In this document: positions 52,783-64,000 of the stretch, one piece after another
Layout of the letters: the number at the start of each line of letters is the position of its first letter
How positions within the stretch are numbered: the stretch's first letter is position 1
NCBI GenBank assembly: GCA_013396995.1
Contig: VWZP01002400.1
Location: forward strand, 1,674,001 to 1,738,000
DNA from: Dicaeum eximium
Lineage: Eukaryota; Chordata; Aves; Passeriformes; Dicaeidae
DNA length: 64,000 nucleotides
Direction of reading: 5' to 3'
The notes under the pieces: generated by a model
What the model saw: the letters and a program-made list of their open reading frames with translations, nothing else
Told to the model about the DNA's origin: nothing
The model's database searches: none
Made by a program: the position numbers and the translations under genes

Positions 52783-53232
52783 TCAGTGCGTAGCCCAGCC
52801 ATGGCTGCCCCACGTGAGCTGGGGGGCACGTGCTGAAGATGCTCTTTGCAAAGGGGGAAATGGTGCAGGCTGCAGGTCCACCCTGTACAGCTGGGCATCC
52901 TTAGTATTGATGAGGCCCTGATCAGTCACAGGTGCTTTCTTGGGAGCTCTGGGTTGCACGGGGATGGTTTTGTGATGCTTTGTGATGAGTTTGTTGGTTG
53001 CTCTGATGTCCACAACCATCAACTGGAGCTGCCTGCTCTTGTAGCATCTCTGGTTAATCAGTGCTTTCATATGTGTGCCCTTGCTGTCAATCTGGTCCAT
53101 CAGGTGCTCTGCTTTTCCCTGTCTTGCTGGGTAGCTCTGTAAGATGTCAACTAGGGCTGCCTGTTGAATTGGTAGGGCTGTGACACTCAATATCAAAAAT
53201 ACTGCCTTGATCAAAACAGGAAGTTGTGACAT
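52783..53232 (-). pseudogene. Possible retrocopy remnant with an open frame of 149 codons
   Basis: The minus-strand frame is open for 149 codons and reads like a basic, helical protein, for example AEHLMDQIDSKGTHMKALIN, followed by RCYKSRQLQLMVVDIRATNK and a Pro/Ala-rich tail. The local GC content is higher than the flanks, with clear edges, as expected of an inserted coding sequence. No parent gene was recognised, no poly-A tail was identified, and the first residue is not certain. It lies antisense to VAV3, about 800 bases before exon 2. An intact small gene is less likely but not excluded. Confidence 0.35.
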
Positions 53233-54041
53233 AGGATGGATTATAGAATTGCTCTAATATGAGTGATCCTCATGAATCCACTAAAACATGCAGAACTCTG
53301 TTGTAATACTGAGTTGCTGTGTCAGTACTTTTAAAATGCATATTCAGAGCATGGTGCGGGGTCCTTTGAAATGCTGCAGCTTATAAATATTGTATTTGCT
53401 TTTCAACTGTGGCTCCTAAGACTACAACAGCATCTTTATGAAGCTGATGTGCTCACAAGGTGCTGGTACCTCACCGAGCTAATTGTTATGAAGAGTGCAT
53501 ATTGCCCTTTTTATCTATCCCTCTGAAGTTACCAATGTTCTTGACAGTTACTGCCTTTTGGCCTGGTAAGGTCTGGCAAACAAAATAATCCTCAGGAAAA
53601 TGCATTAAAAGCCTTTTAAGGAGATCATTGTGGCAGAGGCTTTATTCTTTTTCTGACTCAGGTGATCATTGATGCATGTGGATAATTTTTTAAGGTAACA
53701 TATTTTTTTTGTTCTGTGCTGTCTGTAGGGAGCTGAAAAATAAGTCCATCTTTAGACTATTATGTATCTAGTAGCATATTGTCACATCTTTTTGTTTATA
53801 TAGAAAGAGAGAAAATACTTCCTGTTCACAAAGTGTCTACTCAGAATTTGGCTAATGCTTTTGAGTCTGAAGAGAACATTTGTGGCTGAATTAGTACCAG
53901 TGGAGGATCACAGCATAGTGGAAGTGCTGGCTTACAAATAATTGTGTTGGGGAATTATATGGTGTGTTTGTGACCGAAGTGGGCACATATATTGTTAATT
54001 TACACACTTGATGCTTAGCATTTCTGTTTTCTTTCTCCTAG

Positions 54042-54158
54042 TTTCTCTGCTTGAAGAATATAAGGACTTTTCTTTCGGCATGTTGTGAAATATTTGGAAT
54101 GAAGAAAAGTGAACTTTTTGAAGCATTTGATTTGTTTGATGTGAGAGATTTTGGAAAG
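54042..54158 (+). CDS. VAV3: VAV3 exon 2 (residues 69-107 of the calponin-homology domain)
   Basis: A 117-base exon at phase 0 on both sides. It encodes 39 residues starting FLCLKNIRTFLSACCEIFGM and ending FDLFDVRDFGK. These complete most of the calponin-homology domain started in exon 1, and the FDLFDVRDFGK block is shared across VAV proteins. Against human VAV3 from memory I count about three conservative changes, with no stop or frameshift. The acceptor is 'ttttctttctcctag' and the donor is AAAG|GTAAGG, both strong. The next codons expected from the family (valine, isoleucine, glutamate, threonine) belong to exon 3, which I could not find in the window. Antisense open frames over this exon are shadows. 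Confidence 0.95.
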
Positions 54159-57100
54159 GTAAGGATGCTCTTGATTATATCCCAAGTAACACCTGTGTTC
54201 TGCTGCTTGCACATAGAAGACTCTTCTGGTAGCTGTGATGCAGAAGTTGTGACTAATGGATGAGCATTCATTATGAAAAAATAGTGGGGAAGAACTAAGA
54301 AAGCAGAAAATGTAGGTTTGTATTGGAGAGGCTAATAAAGGGCAGAGAACAATACTTGGCAGAAAAGTTCTGAGCATGTGAAAGGGCAAGAGAAATGGTT
54401 TGGAAGATGCTGAGTTAAGGGAAACGAAATGGAAGAAGATAACAAACTGTGGGTGCTGTCTGCTGAAATCACTTTGGCACGAGCCGTGTGGATTCGGAAA
54501 CCCTGGGCCTGTACATTGTGAGCCCATGTGGCACAGAATATCCTTCTTTAGTCTCAGGTGCTTGGAATTCACCCACATCATTTGCCCTTGTAAAATTATT
54601 TTTTGACAGTTAGTTGGTTTTTTCCTAACCTGCTGTGAAGACACAGCTATGATATTTTAGTGGGACTATTCTAATTTACACAGTATATTTACAGCATGTT
54701 CTGTAGGCCTGACTATTTATTCTACATGTAAAGATTTTTCCAGTCTGTTGTTCAGCCTCCTACATATCTGTTTGATCTGTCATTGCCAACATGTGTTTAG
54801 TTCAACTTCAGTTTCTGCTTTTGAGTCATAGTATCATTACCCAAATTTCAAAGGAAAAAGTCTAAAAATTACCTGAAGTATCACTAAAAATAGTTACTTA
54901 TTCAAATTTAGTGTATCTTAAGCATTATTGCTTCTTTAAAGAGATCATAATTTTACTATCTGATTTTTATGCCCTGTTCTTTTCAGAAGTAGGCATAGAG
55001 GTAAAGATGATGTAAGGTGCAAGAATGAATCAGGGCTGCAATATGATGAATAATTGCTGAGCCATTTCAAACATTAACCAATTTAATTATTTTTCTCAAT
55101 CGTTTGTCTGGTTATTAAGTCCTTCGAGCATTGAATTAGATAACCTGGCAATTCCACCTGTTCTTCAGTTTTGCTGAGTCTTGTCCTCATAAGTCATATT
55201 TTAGACAGAGCTTTTTGTTAAAATGTGGTTGTTTTGTACAGTTTTGGCTCATTAAAAAAAGATTTGGTTTTGTTTTGATTGTGCAAGTAGCGGAGGGGAG
55301 TTGGAATTTGTTGGGTTTAATTCTTGTGTGCACTAGCAATGTCCTATTTAAGGTATTTAAATCATATCTCAATGCTTGATTCAAATCTTTGATACCTATG
55401 CGTAAGGAATTTTCATATTGTATGTTGTAATTACTTGCTGAAAGTTTCTCATTTTGTGACAGGTAAAGATTATCCTGTTTTTAATACAGTCTAGTTTTAA
55501 AGAAAGATTGTACAGTGCAAATTATTCTTGCTGCATAATTGAATACCCAGAAAAAACAGTTTCTGAATTAATGGTGAATTAAACCCAAAAATGTTTCTGG
55601 TACCCTTGATATGTAATTTTAACAGAATTCCTTTTGGCATATGATTTCATGTAAGTAGAATAACTGGTTAAAAAAACCTCTGTATTCCATCCATGATACT
55701 TAGTATTTAATTGCTCTTCCCAAAGTCAATTTGAATGTAGATTTTTTTACTGTTTGCAGCTGCCATACAGCCCAAATAGACTAATTATCCCTGGCACTGG
55801 TTTTCCAGTTTTAGTGCATCCAAGCAATGACTTCTCTAGCCTAGGTCACCTTTCCTGGAAAGCTGTGAGGTGAAAAACACAGTGACAAATTAGAGAGGGG
55901 CTCTGTGTGGGATTCTCTCATGGGATGAACTCTGTGTGGGAGCAGCTGCTCGTGCAGAGGAGGAGATGCTGAGTTGGACAGGGCTGTGCAGCCTTGCAGT
56001 GGTTGCCAGACAGCTTTTAGGTGCCTGATGGCTCTGCTGCTCAGCTGCTCCCATTGGGAGCTTGTGTGGAAACTTGCAGTGGCTGAGCTGCATGTTTTAT
56101 AGGGCAAATGAATACATAGTGAGCTTCTGAAAGGGGCTGTGAACTTCAGGCCATCTATACAAGTGGAAGGAAAAATGGCAACTGTATTCAAATCAGTAAA
56201 ATTGCAAGTAAAGAAGAGGTATGCTAAGTTACTTTGTGTGCCTTTAGGTGTATTGTTTGTACAGTCAGCAGAAAATATCTCCAAGTGGCATGAGATTTCC
56301 ATTTGATATCTGATAATGTACTTAGTAATTTGGAAATTCTGATTGTTAGTAACAGTGGTGAGAATACGAAAGTGTATATTTTTCAAGTTTCTTTGCTTTT
56401 CAACTTTCCCCTTAATTATATTTTCCTGTGAATAACGACTGCATTACAGCTGTACATCTCCAGCTTCCTTGAACACAAGTTGTATGTATGCAAAAGGCCA
56501 AAAAAATAGTGCTGCAGATTTTTCCTGCTACTGCAACCAAGTCATCCTGCCATTTCTAAAAATTCTTTGAACTGCTCTCTCTAAATGTATGCAAAATATA
56601 AATGATCTTAAAATGATTACAGGTGCAAACAAAAAGGGGAGTATGATTTTAAAAGGCTGTTTTCTAAACTCTTGCTCAGACAGGTGATGAGTGCGTGCAT
56701 TACCTTTTATGCATTTGGGTGTACTTGAAGCTGTCTTCATATGTCAGAAGCTGGCAGGTACTTAGCAGTGGTGAGATACAAATAAAGTGTTGCTGACTTA
56801 TCTGGGACTTTTAAATGTTTCAGTTTAATTTATAAAGAAATTACTATTGAATGTTTTATCCTAAGGTGGGATCTTTTGTATAGTATGACAGACTTCAGTG
56901 ACTATTTAAACATGCTAGTGGAGGGAACAATAGGATGTGTCATCTGTAAATTAACAATATGCCTTCAAGGAAGTAAGGTTGAAGGGGAAAAATAAGGTGA
57001 GAGACCTGGTGAGGGCAACTGTATTTTTTTGAAATACTCTGATATTTTTCAACTCTTTAAAGAAAATGGCAGACAGACCCGAGCATTACAGAAGTAGCAG

Positions 57101-60100
57101 CTGTATCCTGCCAATACAGTCCTAAGACTTTAAACAGCCTTGTGAAATACTGGTTACAAAATGTTTGTTGTAATGGTGAAACTTGCACTTAGTAGTTAGA
57201 GGTAAATGAGCTGTTTGCAGATGCTTTGACATAGCATATGAGAATTTGGCTTGAACTCTGTGCTCTGCTTTTCAGAGACTTTGATCTCTCAGTGATTAGA
57301 GAAAAAGAAGGGTGTATGTGGAGTGGATAGCAATCAGAGATGAAGCTGAAGTAGCAACATGTATATAGCTAAAGAATAGGCTAAGAAATGGAAGCAGGTA
57401 ACCTCCTCTGTGGTTAATATGTACATTCTGTATGAATATTGATATTAGTTGTTATGAGAGTTTTCTTCTGTTTCAAATGTAACAGCACAGTTTCTTATGT
57501 TTAGACTGTGGTTGAAAAAAGAGGGGCTACATTACACAGGAATAGGAAAGTTCTTTAAATCATGCTTTTTAAAACTGTATATAGCTTGATTTTCTTGGAG
57601 TTCTGCGGTATTCACCCATTCCCACTCATTCACCTTTCTATCAGTAAATTTCAGGGTTGCTGCATGAAGTTCCTGACAGAGCATGAAATGCTCTCCCACA
57701 CACTGTAGGTGCCAGACAGTGTTTTCATTATGAATTCCTTGCTGGAGAGTCATTTTTCACTACCGCAGGGTTGTCAGGTTCTTCCTTTCTACCTGTGTGC
57801 CAGAAAAAGCAAATGCTGTTGGTACTTGTTCTTTCAGCTCTGAACCCTGCACGCTCCTCCAGCAGCAGCCTTTGTTGCTTGGTGCTCCACAACAAATTGT
57901 TGCTATCCCTATTCTCTGAAGGAAGTTTGTAACTGATGTGTTGCAGAAGTGGGAATCTGAGGATTAGTTCTGTTGATGTCAACAGATGCTCCTTGGGCTC
58001 ACAGAGCTGTGTTTGGGTTCCTGTGGGGGGAAATGGTGTCCAGAAAGTGTCAGAAAAACAGCTTTTTTTTATGTGCTGTGCTTTTAAATTTCCTAAAGCA
58101 TGTGTAGCTGAGCATGGAGTGTTTCCATGATATAACTGATCTAATAGGAACACAGCAATCCCCCTTATAGGGATCCTGCATTAGATGTCTAGAAATAACG
58201 TACAATATTCAATTGTGATTTTAAAAAGCCAAACAAGGAGCTCAAATATCAAGTGCCACCAATGAAATAAGTACCTAATTGTTTAAGAGCATATAACATA
58301 ATGCCATGTAGCTCACTCTGGTGACACTTAAAAGGTTGGTTTATGTGAATGCAAGCAACTGCTGTGAAAATACTGAGTTGCATATACTCAAGTCATGTAG
58401 TTGGTGAGCATTTTAGTCACTCCCTCACTGCAAAGGAAATCTGGGCAGTGATGCAGGAGAAAGTCATGCTGAAGTTGAGAATCCTGGTGTGTCAGTATTC
58501 CCTCAGGTTTAATGGATTCCAGGAAGGTTGGACAGATGTGCATGAGATAAACACACCAAAAACAACACAACAAAAAGCAACTGTTGTTTTAAAAAAAAAA
58601 TATATATCCTTCCATGAAAAGTGTCTAAAAAATCTTCAATAAAACTGAAACAGTTGAGATTATCTACAGTTGTTTCATGTTTTGTTTGCTGAATTTAATC
58701 AGTGGGATAATAGAGCAAAATATGATCACTTTTTGCTCGTAAAGTTATATTAAAACTGCAGAACATAGGGGAACATGCCAAAACGTAGTATATTTCTGTA
58801 AAGATATTAAAATGAAGAAAGAGATTTTAACTGATAAAGACAAGCCTATCATTACAGGCAGAGCTCTGTATCTTCATTGTCTGAGCTCTTCTAGGTGTAA
58901 AATAAACTACAAAAAAACATCTTAGTGGTTTGCTCAAGAAACTACCTTGTTTTTAGGAGTAGCATTTCAATGAGATAGACTGGTTTGGGATAAATAGACA
59001 CTTGAACTTCTCCAACATGTACTTCTGTGTGTGGAGGAATGGAGAAACAGAAGTAAGGGACAGGTTTCAGCTTTCTTCTCTGTGAAAATGCTTGGACAAA
59101 ATACACAGATGATACTAGCCTGTTGCAAAAATGCAGGAACCTTGTTAGTTATCACAGTTGCTTGTGTAGAAATAAATAAAATAAGAACCAAGCACTCAGC
59201 CCCCTAAAAGCATCCTTTAAATGGTAAAAAAAATCACTTCCAGCCCCAAAGAACATAAATAATAGTTTTGGGCAAAGCATTGAGGTAGGTGAAGAGGTGG
59301 GGTGAGTTATGGTATAGCTCAGGAACCACCGTTTGGAAATGTCCCTGAAAACTTGCAGAAATGGTTTGCCATGGTGTAGCCAGGGAAACCATTACCAATG
59401 CTAGATAAATTTAGTGTCCTTAATTGTAACACTTTGTTGCAGTGATCATTGCCTGTAGTCTGAAAATTTCTAGGCATATAACTTCAATAAACCTAAAAGC
59501 ATTAGCAAGACCTTATGGCTTCTGCATGGGCATACATATTTAGGCCTGAATATTTCAGGATTATGGTTGTGCATGTTTCTGTTCTAGAATACTGGTGCAC
59601 TATCACCTCACTGGTCTTTCAAAATGGATTTTATTAATTTTTTTCAGGTCTGTCATCACTTTTCAAGTCGTGATGTTGGTTTCCAATTGATGAAAAGTGT
59701 AATGATAATGTTTGGGTTTGACCATATAACAAAGCATTGAATGCAGCACAAATATTTGATCATTAATGAAAAATTGTCATCCAAGGGAGTGCTTGGGATA
59801 GTTCTGTTCTCTATAATGTAGTTCTTCTTCTTTAGCTTTTCAGCAAATGTTATCAGTAAGAAAGCCAAGGTTAACAAGGAACTGTTAATATGAGAAAGTA
59901 AAGCTGAATTTCTGTGCTCATTTCTTTTTTCTTAAGATGATCTTGTCCAAATGTTATCTGTGTCTGATTGACCTATCTTGGAGACACTGAACTTTTATAA
60001 CATTGAATTCTGGTAATGTGCATTTCCTTTTGAGGTGAAAGAAGGTTTTGAGGAAGAGGAGAGTTGAAGCATGAGTAGCTTTTACAGGTTTTAAGACTTA

Positions 60101-63100
60101 AATCTTCTCACTTGTTTGTTTATACAAATGTATTTAAAACTTAGTAATTCCCTGTAGTGCTGGTAATAGAAGCATCTCAGTAAGCAGAAGGTGCTGAAAT
60201 GACATCTAAACCCAGACTTCCTGAATTTACAACTACTGGTCTTAATAATAATAATGTAAACTACAAATAAAACCAGAAGGTAATAAATGAGTGATTTGCA
60301 GAGCAAGTTCATATGAACTTTGAAGAGGTTTGTGTATGTATTTTTTTCTGTGACAGTGAAATTGTTCACTGCCAATGAAGGGTAGGAAACTTTTTGTTTG
60401 TCTTGAAATAAGGTCATGTTCAAGATAGAGTAGGATGCTTACTCAAAAGCAGTAGTGAAGTGGGCACCCCATTTAAAATGGGAAATGATTTTGTGTGAGA
60501 CCTAAATCAAAGGTATTCAGTTTCTTTTTGGTTTATCCTTGAAGGGGTTTGGTTATATCAAGCTTAGCTTAATTACTATGGTGCTGGTAAACTGTTCTTT
60601 CCTAATGTTCAGTGTGGTTCCTCTGTGCCTGGCCTTTTGTCTGAGCAAAAGCTGACCCAAGCAGCACCATGCATTACATAGAACACAGTTTTGCACTCTT
60701 ACCTGCTTTTCTTGTTGTTTCCTGCAGTTCACTTTGAATCTTAACTGACTGTATCTTGACAAAACTGAAGATAAGGAGGCAAAGAAGTGCAAACAAATGA
60801 AAACGGTGTTGAAAACTGAACAACTTGAAGTATTTCAGTCCTCATGTTGCTTGCCAAATGTCTTTTGTTGTATGTGTTAATGAAGACAACAGGAGTTAAA
60901 TTGGATTGATATATTATTATGCATAGTTATAAAATAATAAATTTTATTACTTTCATTGCTCCATAATAGGAGGAAAAAGTTAGAGAATTACTAAGTATAA
61001 TTGCTAAGTTTAGTTTTTTTTGCTTCCATTTTTTTTCCATTGGATGATTTGAGGTTTTGAAAGATGGCTCCTAACCCTCCCCTCTCCCCTCTGCCTTTCT
61101 TTCCCCATATCATGAGTTTAAAAGGTGATTGAAGGGTGTCTGTGCTAAACCCCCACCAGAGTGATTGGGCTACTCTTGAGCTCTACCTCAGAAGCACAAA
61201 TTGGCAGCTGGGGGATGTGCTTTAAACCATCACCTAGGCAGTGTTGTGATTTCCTCTCAGGAGTTAGGCACCTGGAGCCTTCTCCAAGGGGAGCTGCTAG
61301 TGACATCCTGGGCCACGCCTAGAGGTGTTCTGTGCTGGGGAAAGCCAGGCAGGCCAGGATTGCTCAGTCTGCAGAGATTCCCCCTGTTCCTGCAGGCAAG
61401 GGGGGCACTGCCTTCTGCTGTGTGTGGCTGGGACGTCTATGGAAAGCAGGATGGTACTTGAGTGAAAAGTCCAGTAGTTGATGCTTGTTTCTTTTTAAGT
61501 ATGAAAAGCTCAGGGTCTGTGTAGCCTGAAGCAGGCTCTGGTCATTAGATTGCTCGTAATTTCATTCACTGCTTTTTCTGTTCAACTTCAGTAGAAAGTG
61601 AAAGCTCCAGTGAATGGTTTGCAGCAGGAAACACCATTTGAGTATTTCATAAAAAGGAAATAGGTATGAGTTAGTGAGAAATGTTTCCAAACTGTGTTGG
61701 AGATGGTGACAAGGCTAGAGAAGTGTTTGCTAATCAAGAATTGTGTTCTCTGGTTCTTAATTCTGACACAATAATTGTGTTATGAATAAATGTCAGCTGC
61801 ACATGCCTTTGAAAAGCATGGATACTTGAATAGATGGGTAATGGAAAAATGTCAGAAGAGTGTATTGCAATGTATTTGTCTATAAATGTGAAAAGCTTAC
61901 ATTGTATTTGATTAGATCACAAAGACTATCTTGATAGGAAAATGAATTCATCTTTCTGTGTTAACACAAACATTCAGGGATGTGGCTTTTTCTTCTTGTG
62001 AAAACATGTAATGGCAGCAATGTGAGATTGTAGGTTTTGGGTCTTAAATGTTTTTTATGAAACTTTGATGCATGAAATGAGATTTGGAAAAGTTCTATTA
62101 AACAGGTTGTTATCATTTTCATGGCTTTCTTCATGAGATTTTGAAGGTGAAGCATTGATAGTTGAACACTGAGGATTTAATTTCCAAACCAACCTTTCAA
62201 CAACTCAATCATTCAGTGTAAAATTTTATGATGAACCTATTCGCTGATAAACTTGGCAATGTGTTTAGAAACAGTTGTAAATAATGACAGTTGCTAAGTA
62301 GAAAATTATATTAAACAAGAAATAAAGGTACTGGCAAATAAAACTATAAGCAAAAGTGAAATGAAATGGCAGACTTGAGCTACTGCTAACCTATACAAGT
62401 AAATAATACCTTGGGTTTCACCCAGTTAGAGTTGAAAACCCTGATATGCCAGCATGGCTCTCTAGACCAGCCTGTGAAGACCCTTAGGTAATAGTTATAC
62501 TGTGGATGCAGCATGATGCTGATGGGCCTGACAAAAGGATAGTGTTTGAATTTTTGCAATGTTCTGTTCTGAGCATATTTTCATACACAAATTTTAACCT
62601 TAATATGCATTTAGGTCTTCAACTGGATCCCATTTTGTTTTGGGAACATGTAAGGAATACTTCACAGAATTACTTTGGAAAAGCCAACTGAGGGCTAGTT
62701 CACATGAGTAAAATTTATTTCCCAAGTCAACATCAAGTTGCTGGAAGGTTTAAAGTGTTTCTAAAGTAGAACTAATTTGAGCAAAACTCCATCAGTGACA
62801 TTGTGGAAGCACATGGTGTGTGTTTCTTGCAGTGGCTAATTGATATGAGCTGCATAATAAAACATACTATGTAATCCATTTTTAACCAAAATATGTAGAT
62901 TACCTGAGGGAGGGTTTACTGCCTGTGCCCTTGAAGGAGAGTAGAGCAAAATACGGAATGTAGGTCACCGGTGGGTTGGGGAGTTTTACACTAATTCCCA
63001 TTCAGCTCCACTGTTGTCCAAAACTCAGAGCACAGTGTAAAGAGATGCTGTTGATTGCACAGTGACTCAGTAGGGCATAATGCAGCTTCTTCCTCCCCCA

Positions 63101-64000
63101 GTGACAGACAAAAATAGAATGATCGTCCTGAGTGGTATGAGGCATAGCCCCAGCTGTGTGCTGTACCTGAATGTACCTTGGGAGTTGTGTCTGGGCTTGG
63201 GGAAATAACTAGGAGGTGACAGAAGCCTTGGAGAATAAAACATGGCATGAGGAAGGGACACAATGCTAAGCTTGTGGCAGCCTTGTCCAAACTGTTGACT
63301 TAACTTGAATAAATATTATCACAATCAAAGTCCTGATAAAAGGTTGTAGTTGCTATGCAGTAGAATGATCCCATGTGATGTGTTCATGCCTTCAAAAAGC
63401 AGCAGAACAAGGAGTAAGACCTAATTTCTTGAAATGTATTTTACCTTCAAGTTTCCTTTCAAATGCTTTCCTCGCTTAGATAATAAATAATAAATTAATA
63501 GGTCTTTGAAACAAGTGGTTAGCAAAGAATAGCTGTGCACATTTTTAAGATCATTTACTTGGTTGTTGCAATTTCTTATGATTTGATCATATCTTTTGCT
63601 TACCACCAGCTTGTTTGAAAAGTATTATATATATAACACGAATCTGTTGAAATTTAAGCACTTCTGTATGTGGCAGCCTCTTGTAGAACTTACTTGCTCT
63701 ACCAAATATTGAGTGATGTAGTTCTGGGTTTATTCTCAGACTGAGTTTCAGTGTTTCGAATTGGAGAGGATGTCCCTTAGAGTTTGTCAGCTAAATAAAA
63801 GCAAAGTTGAGACCAACTGAGTACCTTAAGTAGTGGCTGGACACAGTCTGTGATCTGTGAGAAACAATCTGGGTGTTGGTAAACAAGCTTCATTAGGAAT
63901 CTTGAAGTTCAATTAACTCAGTCAAGTTAATGAAAGTTCTTAAACCACCTGATTAGAAATGTCATCATACCATTTTCAAAGTGGTGAGGTCTACATTTTT
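54159..64000 (+). other. VAV3: VAV3 intron 2, continuing beyond the window
   Basis: The intron begins with GTAAGG at 54159 and runs to the end of the window, so it is at least 9.8 kb. It is AT-rich, with only short chance frames. The longest (55841-56386 minus, 181 codons) spans a local GC-richer patch and has no recognisable domain. I searched by eye for the exon 3 sequence expected after FDVRDFGK and did not find it. No RNA gene or clear transposon was seen. A TA microsatellite of about 10 bases lies near 63626-63635. Confidence 0.85.

Larger units (their letters stand above)
27622..54041 (+). other. VAV3: VAV3 intron 1 (26.4 kb)
   Basis: Intron bounded by donor GTGAGG at 27622 and acceptor 'ttttctttctcctag' ending at 54041, phase 0. 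The first 650 bases are the tail of the CpG island; the rest is AT-rich. Long first introns with regulatory content are usual for this family. Inside it are several protein-like stretches without intact genes, simple repeats, a small tandem duplication and one in-frame cryptic exon candidate, each listed separately. Remaining parts of 28.3-29.7, 30.5-33.7, 34.3-43.1, 43.8-48.6, 48.9-51.9 and 53.3-54.0 kb show only short chance frames. Confidence 0.9.

Noticed and set aside
54015..54644. 209-codon minus-strand frame over VAV3 exon 2
   Set aside because: It overlaps a well-supported sense exon with strong splice sites, and the antisense product has no recognisable domain.
55841..56386. 181-codon minus-strand frame in intron 2
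   Set aside because: Part lies over a GC-richer patch, the composition is Ser/His/Leu-rich and unlike a known family, and it has no splice or retrocopy signs.
59640..59700. 'tttttcag|gtctgtcatc' as a possible VAV3 exon 3
   Set aside because: The translation after the AG does not match the expected VAV continuation and soon departs from any VAV-like sequence.
1..64000. CR1 LINEs, endogenous retroviral genes, tRNA genes, microRNA precursors
   Set aside because: I looked for CR1 3' octamer repeats, reverse transcriptase motifs, viral gag/pol/env-like frames and tRNA-like folds and recognised none; short or highly decayed copies would be missed by eye.

Overview
This is a vertebrate, mostly non-coding window that carries the 5' end of one protein-coding gene. 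Two exons join in frame into the first 107 residues of the Rho-family guanine-nucleotide exchange factor VAV3, on the + strand. The organism is most likely a sauropsid, probably a bird. The protein is close to but not identical with the human one (compared from memory). No primate or rodent repeats are visible. Repeat density is very low, and an assembly gap lies inside the GC-rich 5' region, as is common in draft bird genomes. No avian CR1 element was recognised by eye, so the bird call is inference.

Layout. Positions 1 to about 27,050 are upstream of VAV3. They hold no recognisable coding exon of a neighbouring gene, two likely ancient MIR-type SINE remnants, AT-rich stretches that could be conserved regulatory DNA, a GC-richer patch (11.8-12.8 kb) with long fortuitous open frames, and one exon-like segment on the minus strand (25.7-25.8 kb). 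A CpG island runs from about 27.27 to 28.26 kb. It contains a 51-base run of N (27330-27380), the VAV3 start codon (27418), exon 1 (27418-27621) and the start of intron 1, with a G-quadruplex motif just downstream.

Intron 1 (27622-54041, 26.4 kb) has several stretches that read like protein but lack intact genes. They are possible decayed retrocopies near 29.8-30.4, 43.2-43.7, 48.6-48.9, 51.9-52.1 and 52.8-53.2 kb. It also has one small in-frame cryptic exon candidate (33798-33845). Exon 2 (54042-54158) completes most of the calponin-homology domain. Intron 2 runs past the end of the window, and no exon 3 was found by eye.

The two exons act as the start of one transcript. They encode the N-terminal autoinhibitory calponin-homology module; the acidic, DH, PH, C1 and SH3-SH2-SH3 modules known for the family lie outside the window. 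I see no operon, mobile-element cargo, CRISPR array or other clear new system. The best leads are the candidate in-frame exon inside intron 1, the protein-like remnants, the minus-strand exon-like segment upstream of the promoter, and the unsequenced gap directly 5' of the start codon.
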